From Lachnospiraceae bacterium (GTDB lineage Bacteria; Bacillota; Clostridia; Lachnospirales; Lachnospiraceae): a stretch of DNA of 44,393 nt. Positions 37,172 through 44,393 of this stretch are shown piece by piece (within the stretch, counting starts at the first letter, position 1; each line of letters opens with the position of its first letter). Where the stretch lies: positions 1-44,393 of the forward strand of contig JAEEIV010000076.1 of NCBI GenBank assembly GCA_016281555.1. The letters are read 5' to 3'. Both the position numbers and the translations under genes were made by a program. Below the pieces are notes generated by a model, which saw only the letters and a program-made list of their open reading frames with translations, ran no database searches and was not told the origin of the DNA.

Positions 37172-38926
37172 ATGGCAATGAAAACGGAATGGAATCTGGG
37201 GATTTTGTACGACGGGTTTCAGGACGAGCGGTATCAGGCGGACAAGGCCTCGCTCGGCGAGACCATCCGTGAGCTCGGGGCGCTGATCGCTGAGACGGCG
37301 GAACCGCTCACGGCAAAGGCGGCGGAACAGCTGCTGTTACAGGAAGAACGGCTGGAGACGCTCGCCGGAAATCTTTTGATTTATGCTTCGCTCCGGCAGG
37401 CGGCCAATACGGAAGACAGCGAAGCCATGGCGGAGACGGCCGGGCTGCTTCGCATGTATTCCGAAGCGGCGGGGAGCCTGGCGGCAGCGGAGAAGCTGTT
37501 CGGCACGGTCGAGGACCCGGACGCACTCGCGGGCGAAAGCGAGGTCATTGCCCGGAACCGGTACCTGTTCGACGAAGCGAAGCGGAACGCGAAGCATCTG
37601 CTCAGCAATGAGGAGGAGTCCTTGTATGCGGCAATGGATGCGACGGGCGGCAAGGCCTGGGGCGATCTGCAGTCCTTCCTGACATCAACGCTGAAGGTGG
37701 ACTACGACGGCAAAGTCGTGACCTTGTCTGAGATCCGGAACCTTGCGCATTCCGCCGATCCGGCGGTCCGGAAGGCCGCGTACGAGGCTGAGATCAAAGC
37801 CTACGAAAAAGTGAAGGATTCTGTCGCCTTTTCGTTAAACCAGATCAAGAATCAGGTGACCATGATCTCGAAGCGCCGAAAGTTCGAATCCCCGCTCGAT
37901 CAGGCGTTGGATGCGGCGAAGATGAGCCGCGCGACGTTAGACGCCATGATGGAAGCGGTGAAGGAATCCCTGCCCGCATTCCGGAAATATTTCCGGAAGA
38001 AGGCAGAATTGCTCGGACACAAGAACGGCCTGCCGTGGTACGACCTCTTCGCGCCGGTCGGCGAGAATCAGACGAAGTTTACGGTCGAGGAAGCGAGAGA
38101 CTATCTCCTGGAGTGCTTCGGTGCGCTTTCGCCGGAGATCCGGGCGCTCATGGACGATGCGTTCCGTGGCGAGTGGATCGATTTTTACCCGAGAAACGGC
38201 AAGGAAGGCGGCGCGTTCGACTGCGGCATTCCGGACAAAAAGGTGAGCCGTGTCCTGACCAATTTTGACGGCAATTTTGACTCGGTCGACACGCTGGCGC
38301 ACGAGCTCGGACATGCGTTCCACGACCGTCAGGTCCAGGACGAGCCGGTGCTTCTCCGCGATTATCCGATGCCGGTCGCAGAGACCGCGTCGACGTTCAA
38401 TGAAGTCCACCTCGGACGGTATGCGCTCGCAAAAGCTTCGGGGGAGGAGGCCATTGCCCTGCTCGAAAGCAACCTCAGCAATACCGCGCAATGCGTGGTC
38501 GACATTTACAGCCGCTATCTCTTCGAGACGGCCGTGTTCGAGGAGAGCGGATCGAAGTTTCTGATGGCGGACGACCTGAACGAGATCATGCTCCGCTGTC
38601 AGGAGGAGTCTTACGGCGACGGGCTGGATCCCGAGATCCGGCACCCCTATATGTGGCTTTGCAAGAGCCATTATTACAGCTCCGGCCTGAGTTTCTACAA
38701 TTTCCCGTACACGTTCGGCAATCTTTTCGCGGAAGGGTTGTACGCCGTGTACCGCGAGGATCCGGAAGGCTTCATGCCGCGCTATAAGGAAATGCTGCGC
38801 ACCACGCCCGTGCATACGATGGAAGAAAACGGGAAGATCATGGGCCTCGACCTGACGGATAAGGCGTTCTGGGAAAAGAGCCTGAAGGGGATCGAAGAAG
38901 AGATCGAACGGTTCTGCAAGGCATAA
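37172..38926 (+). CDS. pepF: M3 family oligoendopeptidase (PepF type)
   Basis: A 584-residue cytoplasmic zinc peptidase that cuts short peptides. The metal motif HELGHAFHD is near residues 377-385, with NEVHLGRYALAK downstream giving the third ligand region. Length matches the clostridial PepF/M3B group. The start at 37172 follows GGAGG by six bases; ATG 37178 is an alternative. It is followed 32 bases later by the DUF4097 gene, so the two may share a transcript. The substrate is not predictable. Confidence 0.93.
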   Translation: MAMKTEWNLGILYDGFQDERYQADKASLGETIRELGALIAETAEPLTAKAAEQLLLQEERLETLAGNLLIYASLRQAANTEDSEAMAETAGLLRMYSEAAGSLAAAEKLFGTVEDPDALAGESEVIARNRYLFDEAKRNAKHLLSNEEESLYAAMDATGGKAWGDLQSFLTSTLKVDYDGKVVTLSEIRNLAHSADPAVRKAAYEAEIKAYEKVKDSVAFSLNQIKNQVTMISKRRKFESPLDQALDAAKMSRATLDAMMEAVKESLPAFRKYFRKKAELLGHKNGLPWYDLFAPVGENQTKFTVEEARDYLLECFGALSPEIRALMDDAFRGEWIDFYPRNGKEGGAFDCGIPDKKVSRVLTNFDGNFDSVDTLAHELGHAFHDRQVQDEPVLLRDYPMPVAETASTFNEVHLGRYALAKASGEEAIALLESNLSNTAQCVVDIYSRYLFETAVFEESGSKFLMADDLNEIMLRCQEESYGDGLDPEIRHPYMWLCKSHYYSSGLSFYNFPYTFGNLFAEGLYAVYREDPEGFMPRYKEMLRTTPVHTMEENGKIMGLDLTDKAFWEKSLKGIEEEIERFCKA

Positions 38927-38958
38927 GAAAAAGCGCGTGTTAAGGGAGAGAAGGAAAA

Positions 38959-39930
38959 ATGAAACGTAATACGGTCGTCTGGTTGGTCCTGGCAGGAGCG
39001 ATCGTCCTGGTTGTCGGGGCATTGTTCGTTTTGGCATTGGCGATGGCAAATTGGGACATTTCTTCGCTCGGATTTAAAAAATTCGTGACGGAAACGGTGG
39101 AAATCGGTGAGAAAGCGGAGCGTGTCGAGGTCCTTTCCGAGACGGCGGACGTGACGCTTGTGCCGTCAAAGGACGGGCATTGCCGGGTGACGTTCTGTGT
39201 TCGCGAGGACTATACACGCACGGCTGCCGTGAAGAGCGGGACGTTGCAGATCGAGGCGCGAAAAGAGGGGAACGGCTTTTCGCTTTCGGATATCTTTTCG
39301 TTCGGATCGTCTGAAATCACGGTCGAACTCCCGGCGGGCGAGTATGAATCGCTTTTCGTGACCGGTGCTACGGGCGATGTGGTGATCCCCGGCGACTACC
39401 GGTTCAACGAGATGCAGATCGCGGTCAGCACCGGCAAGGTGGAGTGCAACGCCTCCGTCACCGGTACGGCGGAAATTACCGGCAGCACGGGGCGGATCAC
39501 CGCGGAAAACATGAAAGCGGGCGAAATCCGGTTTGCGCTTTCGACGGGGCGGATCCTGCTTCAGTCCGTGGACTGCACCGGCAATGTGCAGCTGAAATCC
39601 ACGACCGGGGCGATGGAACTCACCGACGTTCGCTGCCGCGATTTCAGTTCAGACGCTTCCACCGGCCGTTTGACCATGAAAAACGTCCTCGCGGAAGGGC
39701 AGATGACGATCGAGCGGAGCACCGGCGACGTCTCGTTTGACGACTGTGATGCGGCGGAACTCTTCGTGAAGACGTCGACCGGCGACGTGACCGGGACGCT
39801 TCGCTCAGAGAAGGTGTTCGCTACGGGCAGCACTACGGGGCGGATCGAGGTGCCGGAAACGGTCACCGGAGGCAAGTGCAAGATCACGACCACGACCGGC
39901 GATATCCGGATCGGGATCAGCGGGCAATGA
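38959..39930 (+). CDS. DUF4097 beta-repeat membrane-anchored protein
   Basis: A 323-residue protein with one N-terminal hydrophobic anchor (about residues 7-32) and an extracytoplasmic domain of short beta repeats marked by ST-G-K/R/D motifs about every 18-22 residues (for example AVSTGKVECN, TGSTGRITAEN, ALSTGRILLQ, DASTGRLTMKN, KTSTGDVTG, GSTTGRIEV, TTTTGDIRI). This layout is typical of DUF4097/LiaG-like adhesin-type proteins of the envelope. Function is unknown. A good terminator at 40001-40028 follows. Confidence 0.88.
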   Translation: MKRNTVVWLVLAGAIVLVVGALFVLALAMANWDISSLGFKKFVTETVEIGEKAERVEVLSETADVTLVPSKDGHCRVTFCVREDYTRTAAVKSGTLQIEARKEGNGFSLSDIFSFGSSEITVELPAGEYESLFVTGATGDVVIPGDYRFNEMQIAVSTGKVECNASVTGTAEITGSTGRITAENMKAGEIRFALSTGRILLQSVDCTGNVQLKSTTGAMELTDVRCRDFSSDASTGRLTMKNVLAEGQMTIERSTGDVSFDDCDAAELFVKTSTGDVTGTLRSEKVFATGSTTGRIEVPETVTGGKCKITTTTGDIRIGISGQ

Positions 39931-40000
39931 CCCCGCCGGACGGGGCGAGGGAGACGGCGATTTCGGGAGAGAATCGCTGAAGGAAAAATCAACAGATTTG

Positions 40001-40028
40001 AAAAAGCTCGGCAAAAACCGGGCTTTTT
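40001..40028 (+). terminator. Terminator after the DUF4097 gene
   Basis: AAAAAGCTCGG (40001-40011) pairs with CCGGGCTTTTTT (40018-40028) around CAAAAA, with the T-run following. It separates the pepF-DUF4097 pair from the Tad locus. Confidence 0.8.
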
Positions 40029-40148
40029 TATTGTTTCTCGGCAAGGAAAGTCCCCGAAACGCATATCAAAAATTTTTTTCAAAGGCGGCAGCGCACGCGC
40101 GGCGGGCTTTGGCGCGAAAGGCATACAAAAGGGCAGGCGCTTTGTGAC

Positions 40149-40177
40149 TGTTCATTTTTCCTGCGGGCTGGTAGAAT
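40149..40177 (+). promoter_or_regulatory. Possible tad locus promoter
   Basis: TGG then TAGAAT (40172-40177) forms an extended -10; the -35 region TGTTCA (40149-40154) is weak. It lies 72 bases ahead of tadZ. The rest of the 219-base gap 40031-40249 shows no other clear element. Confidence 0.4.
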
Positions 40178-40249
40178 CGAGACACTTCCTTCGCGGAATG
40201 AGCGGCGGGAAGGCGGGCCGGTAGACGCGGCGCGGGAAAGGAATGCTTC

Positions 40250-41227
40250 ATGAAGGATCTCTTGGCCATTTATGATGCGGATACGGAATATGCGCTCCGG
40301 CTCCGGGACGCGCTGAATAAGGAAAGCGGGTTCCCATATTATGCGGAAGTCGCGAAAAGCAAAGAAGAACTGGAGTCTCTGGTACGGGATTCCGGCGCGG
40401 AAGTGCTGCTGACGTCGGGAGGGGACCCGGCGCCCGAAGGCGTGAAGACGGTGGTCCGCCTGACCGATGCGCCGGGATACGCCGGCGGAGAGCCTACGGT
40501 GTTCCGTTATCAGCCGGCGGAGAAGATCCGGGATGCGATCTTAAAATGCCGTCGGGTGTCGGAAGGATTGGAAGAGGACCGGGCGGCCCGGCTTCACCGG
40601 GAAACCTGGATCGGCGTGGCGTCTCCGGTCGGGAGGGCATTGAAAACCTCGTTTTCTCTCGTGCTGGGGCAGCTGCTTTCGCAGCGGCAGAAGACGCTGT
40701 ACGTGAACCTGGAGCCGTGTCCGGGAACGGCCGTCCTCTTCGGGACCGGTTTTTCCAAGGACCTTTCCGAACTTTTATACGAAGGAATGAAGGCGGACTG
40801 GGACGGCAGCGGCGAGTTTACGGCAACGGTCCACGGATTGGACGTACTGGTGCCTGCGGCAGTGCCGGAAGACGTGTACCAGACGGATCCCGCGTTCCTT
40901 TCGGCCGTGATCCGCAAATATGCTTCGGCAAATCAGTATGAAACCGTGGTCGCGGACTTAGGAAGCGAATTCCGGCTGACGGAGGCCTTTCTTCCGTTTC
41001 TGGACAAGCTCTACGTGCCGACCCGGAACGAACCTTTGCAGGAAGCGAAGGTGGCAGAGTACCGTGAATGGCTGACCCGTGTGACGGATCCGTCGTTTGA
41101 ACATAAGACGGAAGTCCTGTCATTGCCCGCGCCGGGATTGTTCTCCCGGGGGAAATTTGACCCGGAGCAGCTCGTGTTTACGGAACTCGGCGATGCGGTC
41201 CGGACACTGCTTGGCGGATTGTATTGA
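40250..41227 (+). CDS. tadZ: TadZ/CpaE-like pilus assembly localisation protein
   Basis: A 325-residue protein resembling TadZ: an N-terminal receiver-like region (LLAIYDADTEYALRLRDAL) and a C-terminal ParA/MinD-like half whose P-loop is degenerate (ASPVGRALKTSFSLVLG in place of GGVGKTT), as in clostridial TadZ. YETVVADLG matches the Walker B region. TadZ positions the Flp/Tad pilus machine at the membrane. Its stop overlaps the start of tadA by one base, supporting the assignment. Confidence 0.8.
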   Translation: MKDLLAIYDADTEYALRLRDALNKESGFPYYAEVAKSKEELESLVRDSGAEVLLTSGGDPAPEGVKTVVRLTDAPGYAGGEPTVFRYQPAEKIRDAILKCRRVSEGLEEDRAARLHRETWIGVASPVGRALKTSFSLVLGQLLSQRQKTLYVNLEPCPGTAVLFGTGFSKDLSELLYEGMKADWDGSGEFTATVHGLDVLVPAAVPEDVYQTDPAFLSAVIRKYASANQYETVVADLGSEFRLTEAFLPFLDKLYVPTRNEPLQEAKVAEYREWLTRVTDPSFEHKTEVLSLPAPGLFSRGKFDPEQLVFTELGDAVRTLLGGLY

Positions 41228-42100
41228 TGGACGGGATCCGGAACGCGCTATACGAAGAACTGGTCCGCGGGATCGATCTCAAGGATGAGCTGGAAGATGA
41301 GGATCTGTACCGGCGCATTGACGGTCTCCTCGCCCGGCGCGCGAAAGAATTCAAACTGACGTTTCGGGAAAAGCAGAAATACCGGGAGGTTTTATTCTCT
41401 GCACTGAGACGGTTTGACGTGCTTTCCCTGGCAATGGACGACGAATCGGTGACCGAGATCATGGTCAACGGCACTGACCGGATCTTCGTGGAGAGAGAGG
41501 GGCGGATCGAGCCGTACGAGGCTGCGTTCACGACGGCGGAAAAGCTATCGGACGTCGTGCAGCAGATCGCCTCCAAGGTCAACCGGCGCGTCAATGAGGC
41601 GTCGCCGATGGCCGATGCGAGACTGAAGGACGGAAGCCGCGTGAACATCGTGCTTCCTCCGGTCGCGATCGACGGCCCGGCAGTCACGATCCGCCGGTTT
41701 CCGAAAGAGCCGGTCTCGATGGAACAACTGATCTCGTGGGGCGCGTTGACGGAGGAAGCAGCGGCATTCTTGAAACAGCTCGTCGAATGCGGTTACAACA
41801 TCTTCATCTCCGGCGGAACGGGCGCGGGGAAGACGACCTTTCTCGGGGCATTGGCCGAGTACATTCCGGCGGGGGAACGAGTCATCACGATCGAGGATTC
41901 CGCGGAACTCCGGCTCCGAAACGTGAAGAATCTTGTACGGCTGGAAAGCCGGCCGCCGAATCTGGAAGGCGAATACGAAGTGACGATCCGCGATCTGATC
42001 CGGAACGCGCTTCGCATGCGGCCGGACCGCATCATCGTCGGAGAGATCCGGTCGGAGGAGGCGTTGGACATGCTGCAGGCAATGAATACGGGGCATGCCG
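41227..42100 (+). pseudogene. tadA: Truncated tadA/cpaF pilus secretion ATPase, interrupted by an element
   Basis: The intact part encodes a CpaF/TadA-type ATPase: VTEIMVNGTDRIFVERE, the Walker [15 protein letters not shown] and the Walker B region [20 protein letters not shown], then MNTGHA. In intact homologues this is followed by about 100-150 more residues starting with GSL-T-T-G/H-HANS; here the frame leaves homology after the GHA codons and stops at 42144 (about 305 codons). The break coincides with an AT-richer region carrying replication genes, so an integrative element has interrupted it. The rest of the tad genes should lie beyond the element. Confidence 0.85.
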
Positions 42101-42124
42101 TGTTAAAGGTCGCAATACGGGGCA
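42085..42124. repeat. 11-bp direct repeat at the element junction
   Basis: AATACGGGGCA occurs at 42085-42095 (in tadA codons for NTGH) and at 42114-42124 (in the element), 29 bp apart. The second copy lies in an inverted repeat, CGCAA-TA-CGG facing CCGTTGCG (42111-42132). This could be an att core with recombinase arm sites. Confidence 0.6.
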
Positions 42125-42165
42125 CCGTTGCGAAAACCCAATAAATACAAGGAGGAAGCGAAAAA

Positions 42166-42543
42166 ATGAAGGAAGTAACAATGGAGAAAGTTCTGGAAAT
42201 CTTTGCAGATTATCTCGAACAGAGCGATGATGTTGAGATCGTTGAAACCTCAAAAATGGGAGTATTTTCTGTTTACGATGGTTCAAGGGAACTGGACAGA
42301 TCTATGCTTTCCATACAGGAAATTCCTGATGCAGAAGCACTGGCTAGACAGTTGATTTGGTTAGAAACATCAAAATACTTTTATTCTTCAAATCACCGAA
42401 ACAAGGATCCGTGGGAATGTGATGAGGCTTTCATAAATGAGGTGTATTATCGTGTATTGCCTCGACTTGCTAAACTGCCGCCGGAATGGCACGACGAAGT
42501 CGACCGATTCTTTAGCAATCCCGAAATTGAAACGGAATGGTAA
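42166..42543 (+). CDS. Unknown protein of the element
   Basis: A 125-residue acidic protein with no recognised domain. It has two aromatic, likely helical regions ([17 protein letters not shown] and [13 protein letters not shown]). AAGGAGG lies upstream; an in-frame ATG at 42181 is a possible alternative start. Its higher A/T content and place at the element edge mark it as element cargo. A terminator follows at 42582. Confidence 0.7.
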   Translation: MKEVTMEKVLEIFADYLEQSDDVEIVETSKMGVFSVYDGSRELDRSMLSIQEIPDAEALARQLIWLETSKYFYSSNHRNKDPWECDEAFINEVYYRVLPRLAKLPPEWHDEVDRFFSNPEIETEW

Positions 42544-42581
42544 AATGGTAATACCACACAATTGAATAGTTACATACATAT

Positions 42582-42613
42582 GCCTGGCTGCAAATACGCG
42601 ACCAGGCTTTTTT
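42582..42613 (+). terminator. Terminator in the element
   Basis: GCCTGG (42582-42587) pairs with CCAGGC (42602-42607) and is followed by six T (42608-42613). It ends the transcript of the unknown gene at 42166-42543. Confidence 0.75.
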
Positions 42614-42661
42614 GTTTCCGAGGAACGATCGGATATCTACATCTATACGGAGGGAATCAAA

Positions 42662-42904
42662 ATGAGTGAAAGAACGATCATGATTAACGGCGTTCGGTAT
42701 TATGCCGACCGTCCGAACAGCTGCCGGGGTTGTTTCTTCTGGCAGAACAGAAAGAAGGGATGCTCCCTTGGGAAGGGGAACTGCTATTACCTTGCGGAGA
42801 CTCCGAAGCCCAAATCACCCTGTGAGGGGTGTTGCTATGGCCCCTGCATCAGTTTCTGTATGCGAAAGGTCTTGGGCCAGAAGGAGGTGCCGATCAATGC
42901 GTGA
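42662..42904 (+). CDS. Cysteine-rich small protein 1
   Basis: An 80-residue protein with eleven cysteines, grouped as CRGC, CSLGKGNC, CEGCC and YGPCISFC, suggesting a small metal-binding fold. CGGAGG precedes the start. No family was recognised. It overlaps the next gene by eight bases and belongs to the small-gene cluster just upstream of the replication initiator, an arrangement often seen in clostridial elements. Confidence 0.75.
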   Translation: MSERTIMINGVRYYADRPNSCRGCFFWQNRKKGCSLGKGNCYYLAETPKPKSPCEGCCYGPCISFCMRKVLGQKEVPINA

Positions 42905-43154
42905 CGAAAAGACGATGCTCAATACGATCAAGAATCAGATGGAAATACCGATTCAGGTGGATAAAAACAAGACTGCGCCACTTTGCAGGAATTGTGTCTA
43001 CCACCATCCGGAGTTCAAGTACAGGAAATGTCTTTTCTCTTCCTGTCCTTACGGAAAGAGCGAGAAATGCATTTTCCGAACAAAGCCGCTTCCGATCGAT
43101 TCCCCTGTTTGGCGTTCGACCGACCGAGCCAAGGCGGTGATATCTGATGCATGA
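42897..43154 (+). CDS. Cysteine-rich small protein 2
   Basis: An 85-residue protein with five cysteines in CRNCVYHH, CLFSSCPYG and KCIF, again metal-binding-like. Strong AAGGAGGTG at 42880-42889 leads to the ATG at 42897. It overlaps its neighbours on both sides by eight bases, so the three genes are read as one unit with the replication initiator. Confidence 0.75.
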   Translation: MRDEKTMLNTIKNQMEIPIQVDKNKTAPLCRNCVYHHPEFKYRKCLFSSCPYGKSEKCIFRTKPLPIDSPVWRSTDRAKAVISDA

Positions 43155-44043
43155 CTACTTCTACGGCCGCGAAGCCGACCAGTTTTCATTCTATCGGGTA
43201 CCGACAGTCTTGTTTACAGACGAGCAGTACAAAAACATCTCGCCGGAAGCAAAGATTCTCTACGGGATACTTCTAAAGCGAATGGATCTCTCCGCAAAGA
43301 ACGGATGGCTCGATGAACATGGCCGTGTCTATATCATTTTCCGTCTGGAAGAGATCATGGAGAAACTGAATTGCGCAGATAATAAAGCGACAAAACTGAT
43401 GGATGAACTGGAGACGAAGGCTGGTCTTATCGAGAAAAGACGCCAGGGTCAGGGTAAACCGAACCTCATCTTTGTGAAGAACTTCATCGATTCAGTGGAA
43501 AACCCGGCTTCAGAATCGTCAGAAACACGATTCTTGATTCGTGATAATCACGACTCTGGACTCGTGAAAACAACGGATCTTGAATCGCTGAAATCACGAA
43601 CAAGTAATACTGATAATAGTTATACAGACATGAGTGATACAGATCCTATCTATCCGGGATCGGAAGGGATGAGGACAAGGGGCATCATTGAACGATATTT
43701 CAAAAACGTTCTTGAGTATGATGCTCTGCTTCTGGACTATCCCTCTGAACAGGAAACGATCGACGGGATTATGGAACTTCTTACGGATGCCTGCACAACA
43801 AATCGGACGACATTCAGGATTGCCGGCGACGACAGACCTAGGGAGGTTGTCAGGGGAAGGCTTATGAAGTTGAATGCGTTCTCCATTCGCTATGTCCTTT
43901 CTTGTCTCAGGGAGAATGACTCCGACGTGAAGAATATTAAGCAGTATCTTCTGGCGGCGCTTTACAATGCCCCGACAACAATCAATCCATATTATCAGAC
44001 TAAGGTTAATCATGATCTCAGTTATGGGATAGAGGGAGATTGA
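43147..44043 (+). CDS. RepA_N-type replication initiator
   Basis: A 298-residue initiator of the RepA_N group found on Firmicutes plasmids and integrative elements. The N-terminal part (FSFYRVPTVLFTDEQYKNIS, LYGILLKRMDLSAKNGW, VYIIFRLEEIMEKLNC) is a typical winged-helix DNA-binding module. A Ser/Thr-rich stretch (about residues 118-165) leads to a C-terminal helical domain. It supports autonomous replication of the excised element. It overlaps the upstream Cys-rich gene. Confidence 0.88.
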   Translation: MHDYFYGREADQFSFYRVPTVLFTDEQYKNISPEAKILYGILLKRMDLSAKNGWLDEHGRVYIIFRLEEIMEKLNCADNKATKLMDELETKAGLIEKRRQGQGKPNLIFVKNFIDSVENPASESSETRFLIRDNHDSGLVKTTDLESLKSRTSNTDNSYTDMSDTDPIYPGSEGMRTRGIIERYFKNVLEYDALLLDYPSEQETIDGIMELLTDACTTNRTTFRIAGDDRPREVVRGRLMKLNAFSIRYVLSCLRENDSDVKNIKQYLLAALYNAPTTINPYYQTKVNHDLSYGIEGD

Positions 44044-44076
44044 TCTCGAAAAATCTAGCAGAGGAGGAAAAACAAG

Positions 44077-44393
44077 ATGGATGAAAGAGCAGAGTCGTTG
44101 AACAAGCCATTCCGGGTACAGGAACTGCCATTATCGAAACTGGTACCTTTTGAGGGGCATCCCTTTAAGGTCGTGGAGGATGAGCCGATGTTACGAATCA
44201 CCGAAAGCATTGCAACATATGGCGTACTGACGCCTTTGATCGTAAGACCGAAGAATGGTCAATATGAAATTGTATCCGGCCATCGAAGGGCATATGCCGC
44301 AAAACAAGCCGGTATCACGAAGGTTCCGGCAATAGTGAGAGATTTATCAGATGATGAGGCAACAATTCTTATGGTGGATTCAAATTTTCAGAG
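44077..44393 (+). CDS. ParB-like partition protein, partial (runs off window)
   Basis: The first 105 codons of a ParB/Spo0J-domain protein. PLSKLVPFEGHPFKV, ITESIATYGVLTPLIVRP and YEIVSGHRRAYAAKQAG are the classic ParB N-terminal blocks, with GHRR for GERR. GAGGAGG precedes the start. It lies 33 bases after the initiator and is distinct from the chromosomal parB at 30758. It probably helps maintain the element. No stop is seen; it continues past the window. Confidence 0.9.
   Translation, partial: MDERAESLNKPFRVQELPLSKLVPFEGHPFKVVEDEPMLRITESIATYGVLTPLIVRPKNGQYEIVSGHRRAYAAKQAGITKVPAIVRDLSDDEATILMVDSNFQ

Larger units (their letters stand above)
42101..44393 (+). mobile_element. Left part of an integrative (probably conjugative) element
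   Basis: From about 42101 the sequence is AT-richer than its surroundings and carries an unknown protein, two Cys-rich small proteins, a RepA_N-type initiator and a ParB-like protein, a replication/maintenance set typical of clostridial integrative elements. Its left edge interrupts tadA. The element runs past the window; no integrase or relaxase is visible here, so conjugative status is inference. Confidence 0.75.

Noticed and set aside
37937-39049. Minus-strand open frame of 370 codons opposite pepF
   Set aside because: Antisense to the pepF catalytic region; no domain and no promoter.
40031-40249. RNase P RNA or another structured RNA (GGAAAGTCC motif)
   Set aside because: Only the short motif matches; the region is far too short and lacks other conserved RNase P segments.

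Overview
The window reads as the chromosomal replication-origin region of a GC-rich Clostridia member, most likely Lachnospiraceae-like. This rests on the gene order dnaA-dnaN-yaaA-recF-gyrB-gyrA on one side and rpmH-rnpA-yidD-yidC-khpB-mnmE-mnmG-rsmG-parA-parB-DUF4446 on the other, the 5' end of a 16S rRNA gene at base 1, and the style of GyrA, YidC and the guanylate-kinase-like gene. The genus is inference. Gene direction switches at about 20.7-21.1 kb: almost everything to the left is on the minus strand and almost everything to the right is on the plus strand, as expected for two replichores leaving oriC.

Left arm, from the origin outward: dnaA (20.7 kb), dnaN, yaaA, recF, gyrB and gyrA overlap or abut, and the unit continues without a gap into two membrane proteins with a TIR-TM-LRR layout (12.1-9.36 kb). 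The first of these starts inside the gyrA stop codon, and the run closes with an intrinsic terminator. Next come a BlaI-type repressor and an M56 (BlaR1-like) membrane protease behind a promoter with two palindromic operators. A seven-gene operon follows (6.8-0.65 kb): a DUF6088/AbiEi-like protein, fakA, a DegV/FakB protein, a GNAT-like protein, plsX, a zinc-ribbon protein and acpP. It connects fatty-acid kinase, acyl-phosphate exchange and acyl carrier protein. A tRNA-Ser(GCU) gene and the promoter, leader and first bases of a 16S rRNA gene close the left end.

Right arm: the rpmH promoter opens a long run of housekeeping genes to rsmG. Two minus-strand genes follow, an acidic lipoprotein and a PHP phosphoesterase. 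parA-parB-DUF4446 come next, with two perfect parS palindromes, one of them inside parA. A second run (DUF1461, guanylate-kinase-like, holB, yaaT, yabB, rsmI) leads to tRNA-Cys(GCA), a pepF-type peptidase and a DUF4097 beta-repeat protein. A tadZ-tadA pilus locus begins at 40.25 kb. tadA breaks off at about 42.1 kb, just after its Walker B region, where an AT-richer integrative element begins. The element carries an unknown protein, two Cys-rich small proteins, a RepA_N-type replication initiator and a ParB-like gene that runs off the window.

The most interesting item is the pair of TIR-TM-LRR proteins translationally attached to gyrA: one keeps the TIR catalytic glutamate position and the other appears to have lost it. 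Other points are an AbiEi-like protein overlapping fakA, a promoter whose transcript would begin with an intrinsic terminator ahead of tRNA-Ser, the self-contained BlaI/M56 switch, and the element that interrupts the Tad pilus ATPase.
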